This document shows, one piece after another, positions 60,645 through 64,000 of a DNA stretch of 64,000 nucleotides. Source of the stretch: Ziziphus jujuba (Eukaryota > Streptophyta > Magnoliopsida > Rosales > Rhamnaceae); the NCBI RefSeq assembly GCF_031755915.1, contig NC_083387.1:26291001-26355000 (forward strand), in the 5' to 3' direction. Made by a program: the position numbers and the translations under genes. The notes under the pieces were generated by a model, which saw only the letters and a program-made list of their open reading frames with translations, searched no databases and was not told the origin of the DNA. Every line of letters starts with the position of its first letter. Position 1 is the first letter of the stretch.

Positions 60645-61128
60645 TGTGAGATCCCACATCGGTTGGAAAGGGAAACAAAATATGCCTTATAAGAGGGTGT
60701 AGATACCTTTCCCTTGAGATGCGTTTTGACAAAACTGTACGGGTTCGGCCCAAAGCGGACAATATCTCATGCGGATGGTCTGGGCTATTATAGTTGGTAC
60801 CAGAGCCAATACCCGGATCGGTGTGCCCGCAAGGACGTTGGGCCCCAAAGAAGGTGGATTGTGAGATCCCACATCAGTTGTAAAGGGGAACGAAGCATGC
60901 CTTATAAGAGGGTGTGGATACCTTTCCTGTGAGACGCATTTTGAAAAAACCGTGCGGGCTGGGCCCCAAAGAAGGTGGATTGTGAGATCCCACATCGATT
61001 GGAAAGGGGAACGAAGCATGCCTTATAAGAGGGTGTGGATACCTTTCCTGTGAGACGTGTTTTGAAAAAACCGTGCGGGCTGGGCACAAAGCGAATAATA
61101 TCTTATGCGGATGATCTGGACTATTACA
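60645..61128 (+). mobile_element. TRIM array with three LTR copies
   Basis: LTRs start TGTGAGATCCCACATC at 60645, 60860 and 60981. The first is followed by a primer site with one change (TGGTACCAGAGCC, 60795-60807) and a short interior. The middle LTR is cut short and passes into an interior remnant (CCCCAAAGAAGGTGGAT) before the third. This looks like an unequal exchange between LTRs. Flanks TAGAG and TAAAA do not form a clear target duplication. Confidence 0.8.
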
Positions 61129-62886
61129 TAAAAACTACCACATCAAGGGGCTACTTTCGATATTGTCCAAATTTTGAAAACTATCCTATGTGTAGTGTCT
61201 ATCGTTCAGTCACTGTTTTAATAGTCGTAGGTCTTGGTCTTGGCGTTCAATTGAGTTTGTGACTAGAGGAACTAAAAATAATATTATACTTATAGCAACT
61301 TTTATGTAGAAAATATATTATGTATTAATATCTTTTATAATAACTTATATTAAAATATAACTTAAATCAAAATATTTATAACTCAACAAAAGAGTGAAAA
61401 AAAAAAATTTGAAAAATTACATGTAGAGAATGATACTTGGCAAGACGTAAATAAATTAAACGTGGGAGAGACTAAAGCAAGAATGGAGATAAGTGAGATA
61501 CTATCTAACAGATGTCTATGTTAGTGAACGCAAATAAAAAATTATTTAAAAAAAGAAGAAGCATATATATCGTTTTCTATATATACATGTTATCTTTTGT
61601 ACTAAATTTTTAAAAATTTGAAGTCAAAGTCGTCAACTTTGTCCAGAGGAAGAGATGAGAAGAGAAACAGCACATATATTTCTTTTTAATTAGCTTCTTT
61701 ATATGTATTTTATGTGGACATATGTATTTTATATGGCAATTGTTGTGCCTTGTAAATTGGTTTATGATTCAACAGTCAACATTAGTGAATCCCTATATCC
61801 GTTGCCTAGCTTTCATCATTTCTCTCAACTCTTCTATTCGCATCGTTGACGTAATTATCCTTTTTTTTTTTTGGCCCACTTAGCTCGATGTCAAAAAAGA
61901 CTCCAACTAGAAAAAGTGATACGATGAAAGACTCCAACATAGCTTGATTACTACACCTGATTAACGTGTGAGCCAAGCTTACGGTGGATAATATCTAACC
62001 ATTTTGGATCCCAAGATGCGGATGTTAAATTACCACCATTCCCTAAAACTTCGAATTTTTGGCCCTTTTTTATTTTATTTATTTATCTTTAAAATTCCCG
62101 AGCTTTGACGTGTTGTCAAGGGCATGAAAATAAGCTTTGTTGGCATTATTCGACTATGGGACATTATTTTGTGAAGTCTGGTTATTGGATTGGTCGGATT
62201 GGTGGAACTAAGTGAGCATGGCATCAGCAAACATAGTGGAATGATCAATCTGGAAATTCATGTGATATTCTAAATTATAAAACCGTGTGGCACGTAAGAA
62301 AATAGTTTGTTGTGTCACTGGCATGTTTGTGTACATGGTCATGTGTGTGATTTGTGTAAGGGGGGAGAGGAAACATTAATGGGAACACTAGTGCATGCTT
62401 TTATGGGAATGTAATAATGCATACACGAAGGCGGCTTGGAAGGACGTTGATTTTGTAATAAGTAGTTTGCATACGTAGGATGCAAATTTCTTCTTTCAGT
62501 AAAGGTTTGTTCTTTTTTTGTTGGGTTATTTGGAATAGGCGGAATGCTTGTACCGGTGGGGCTATGGTTAAATCGGATATGAATTAAAAAGAACCAAAAA
62601 AAAAAAAAAAAAAAGGCTCAACTTTTCATTAAGAAACACTACTCCATCTAATATTCAGAAGAAGACAAAAATTAGATAATTGAGGAGCTAAAACATAAGC
62701 TGGTTTGTTGGGTCATAAGCTTGGGAATCAATTAGCATGTCACGGAAATACCAAACTATGAAAAAGATTATTGTCTAATTATATAATTAATATGTGCTAA
62801 AGTATTTTTGGAAGAGAATGTTAGCTGTATTAAAAAAAAAAAAAAAAAAAAAAACAAAATTTAGAAAACGCACTACAAATCATTCA
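61129..62886. other. Intergenic DNA of unit B upstream of the tRNA
   Basis: 61129-62310 matches 10145-11310. About 560 bases (62310-62870) have no counterpart in unit A. They include TGTAAGGGGGGAGAGG near 62357 and two long A-runs (62597-62615, 62830-62853). No gene seen. Confidence 0.55.
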
Positions 62887-62958
62887 TCCGTTGTAGTCTA
62901 GTTGGTTAGGATATTCGGCTCTCACCCGAAAGACCCGGGTTCAAGTCCCGGCAACGGA
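62887..62958 (+). tRNA. tRNA-Glu (anticodon CTC)
   Basis: 72 bases fold into a full cloverleaf: acceptor stem TCCGTTG/CAACGGA, anticodon stem TTCGG/CCGAA around loop CTCTCAC, T-stem CCGGG/CCCGG around TTCAAGT. Anticodon CTC decodes GAG. The A-box region TAGTCTAGTTGG and B-box GGTTCAAGTCC are intact. A T-run a few bases downstream (about 62970) can end polymerase III transcription. There is no intron and no encoded CCA, as normal for plants. Its unit A copy (11364-11442) is degenerate. Confidence 0.95.
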
Positions 62959-63279
62959 AATATATAATTTTTTGAAAATTACGTTCATAACGATATTTTA
63001 TCAGCTTAAAAGTAAACTAATATTCATTTTAAAAATAATGTCCTAACAATTTTTAAAAAGGTAAACCTCTCTGACGCTCTAAGATTTAGTCCCAAAAAAT
63101 TTTATTTGTTTGCGTGTTTGTTTGTTTAGGTGGTCCGCAACAACATGCATAAGCTCGAAAACAGCAAGGACATCGGCATCAGCTACAAAAGTTGAATTTC
63201 TGATGAACTCTGATTAGTAACAAAGCGAGATGAATATTTCTAATCAGTTTGAAGAAAAATAGAGGGAAAAAAAAAGGAG
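62959..63279. other. Spacer between tRNA-Glu and DC1 copy 3
   Basis: Begins with the T-run terminator. Otherwise AT-rich with no recognised signal. Only its first bases resemble unit A. Confidence 0.4.
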
Positions 63280-64000
63280 GTTCGACATCTCATTTTCCAT
63301 ATTGGCATAGAATTCTCTTTGTTGACTCCAAATATAAGGTTTCATGGTCACAACCACCTTCTTTGTTTCATGAAAATTGCACATTCAAGGTTATAAGTTG
63401 ACTGCAATACTTATGATACCTGTTGTAAGCGATATTCAATTTCTTCCAATGAACTTAGTTATATCAAACCTTTTGTATTTCGTTGTGTGGATTATAATAT
63501 ATATATCCATGAGTTATGTGGTCCATTGCCATGCACAATTAAACATGAATGTCATCTTCATCCCCTAATTCTTGTCGATTCAATCATCGAAGATGATTCA
63601 TATGAATCTTAGAGATCTTTGTGAAGCTGAAAGATATTATAGAATTTCTGTTCGTTATTGTGCAGAGTGAAAATTTATAGCTCATGTACATTGCTTAATT
63701 TCCGAGGTATGTGCTTGCATCTAGAAAGTAAGATTAATTATTCCTACTATATTTAATTGTCTTTTTCTCTCTTAGTTTTATGTATTGAATTCGTGCCATA
63801 CAGACTGTGGCATTTAATTTCAATATAGCAATACACTTGATAGGGCTAAGAAAACGATGATACGTATACTCTTGCATATGGAAACTGGCCATAGAAGTGG
63901 AACAAAAATATGTAATGCTAAACTTTGGAAAAACAGGGCAAAACAGGGGAACAAGAAGAAGCTGTGGAGGGCAAAAAATTCTTCACCTTGAAGGATATAG
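63280..64000 (+). pseudogene. DC1 domain gene remnant, copy 3 (runs off the right edge)
   Basis: Aligns with copies 1a and 2a from their first exon. It lacks the one-base insertion seen in both and keeps the frame through L-V-D-S-I-I-E-D-D-S-Y-E, but then has TAG near 63610 and loses several bases of the C-x-x-C block. TGA at 63668-63670 replaces the same conserved Cys codon as in 1a and 2a. The splice donor (GAGGTATGTG, near 63704) is intact. The second exon, cut by the window end, carries further small indels. The copy without the insertion is the most diverged of the three. Confidence 0.75.

Larger units (their letters stand above)
40566..64000. repeat. Segmental duplication unit B
   Basis: Counterpart of unit A from its RLP 3' flank through DC1, carrying at least seven mobile-element insertions. 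The pieces that match unit A are 40566-41427, 45826-46270, 48895-52140, 55010-56766, 61129-62310, 62870-62970 and 63270 to the window end. By eye the RLP parts are roughly 85-90% identical at protein level. Confidence 0.85.

Overview
This is nuclear DNA of a flowering plant, most likely a eudicot. The signs are a 29-repeat LRR receptor-like protein gene of the Cf-9/EIX/RLP class, DC1 (Cys/His-rich C1) gene remnants, a plant-type tRNA-Glu(CTC) gene, LTR retrotransposons primed by initiator tRNA-Met, and AT-rich intergenic DNA with long A/T runs. A lineage within Rosales is possible but is only a guess. No bacterial, phage or CRISPR features are present.

Under the transposons lies a tandem segmental duplication with the order [RLP 3' flank - RLP gene - RLP 5' flank - tRNA-Glu - DC1 genes]. 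Unit A starts near 4030: intact RLP at 5353-8220 (minus), decayed tRNA-Glu at 11364-11442, and a pair of DC1 pseudogenes at 11550-15868. A second DC1 pair lies at 30650-40560 and fuses near 40560 into unit B. Unit B holds a broken RLP copy (48895-51759, minus), an intact tRNA-Glu(CTC) at 62887-62958, and a third DC1 remnant running off the right edge. The RLP at 5353-8220 is the only full-length protein gene I can support.

More than half of the window is LTR-type mobile DNA. Target-site duplications (TSDs) can be read for most insertions. The key structure is a three-deep nest at 16372-30619. A TRIM (terminal-repeat retrotransposon in miniature) array has TSD GCTTT. Inside it is a solo LTR with TSD ACCGA, and inside that a near-identical-LTR Ty3/gypsy-type element (19390-29099) with TSD TCTTG. 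That young element has no reverse transcriptase region, and its coding order is scrambled: an integrase fragment is followed by gag and a deleted protease, then an integrase tail. Further solo LTRs lie at 34213-40262 (with another inside it), 41428-45825, 46271-48894, 52179-55001 and 57244-60407, with a truncated pair at 1-2520.

The LTR family repays a closer look. Its 5' end carries a dense array of WRKY-type W-boxes and two G-box/ABRE motifs. Near its 3' end is a short hairpin whose stem shows a compensatory base-pair change between copies. A GC-rich block of about 150 bp persists in copies that are otherwise diverged. TRIM LTRs vary by whole copies of a 147-bp internal repeat. Together the window looks like an immune-receptor/DC1 cluster that has been copied, silenced copy by copy and repeatedly invaded by stress-type LTRs.
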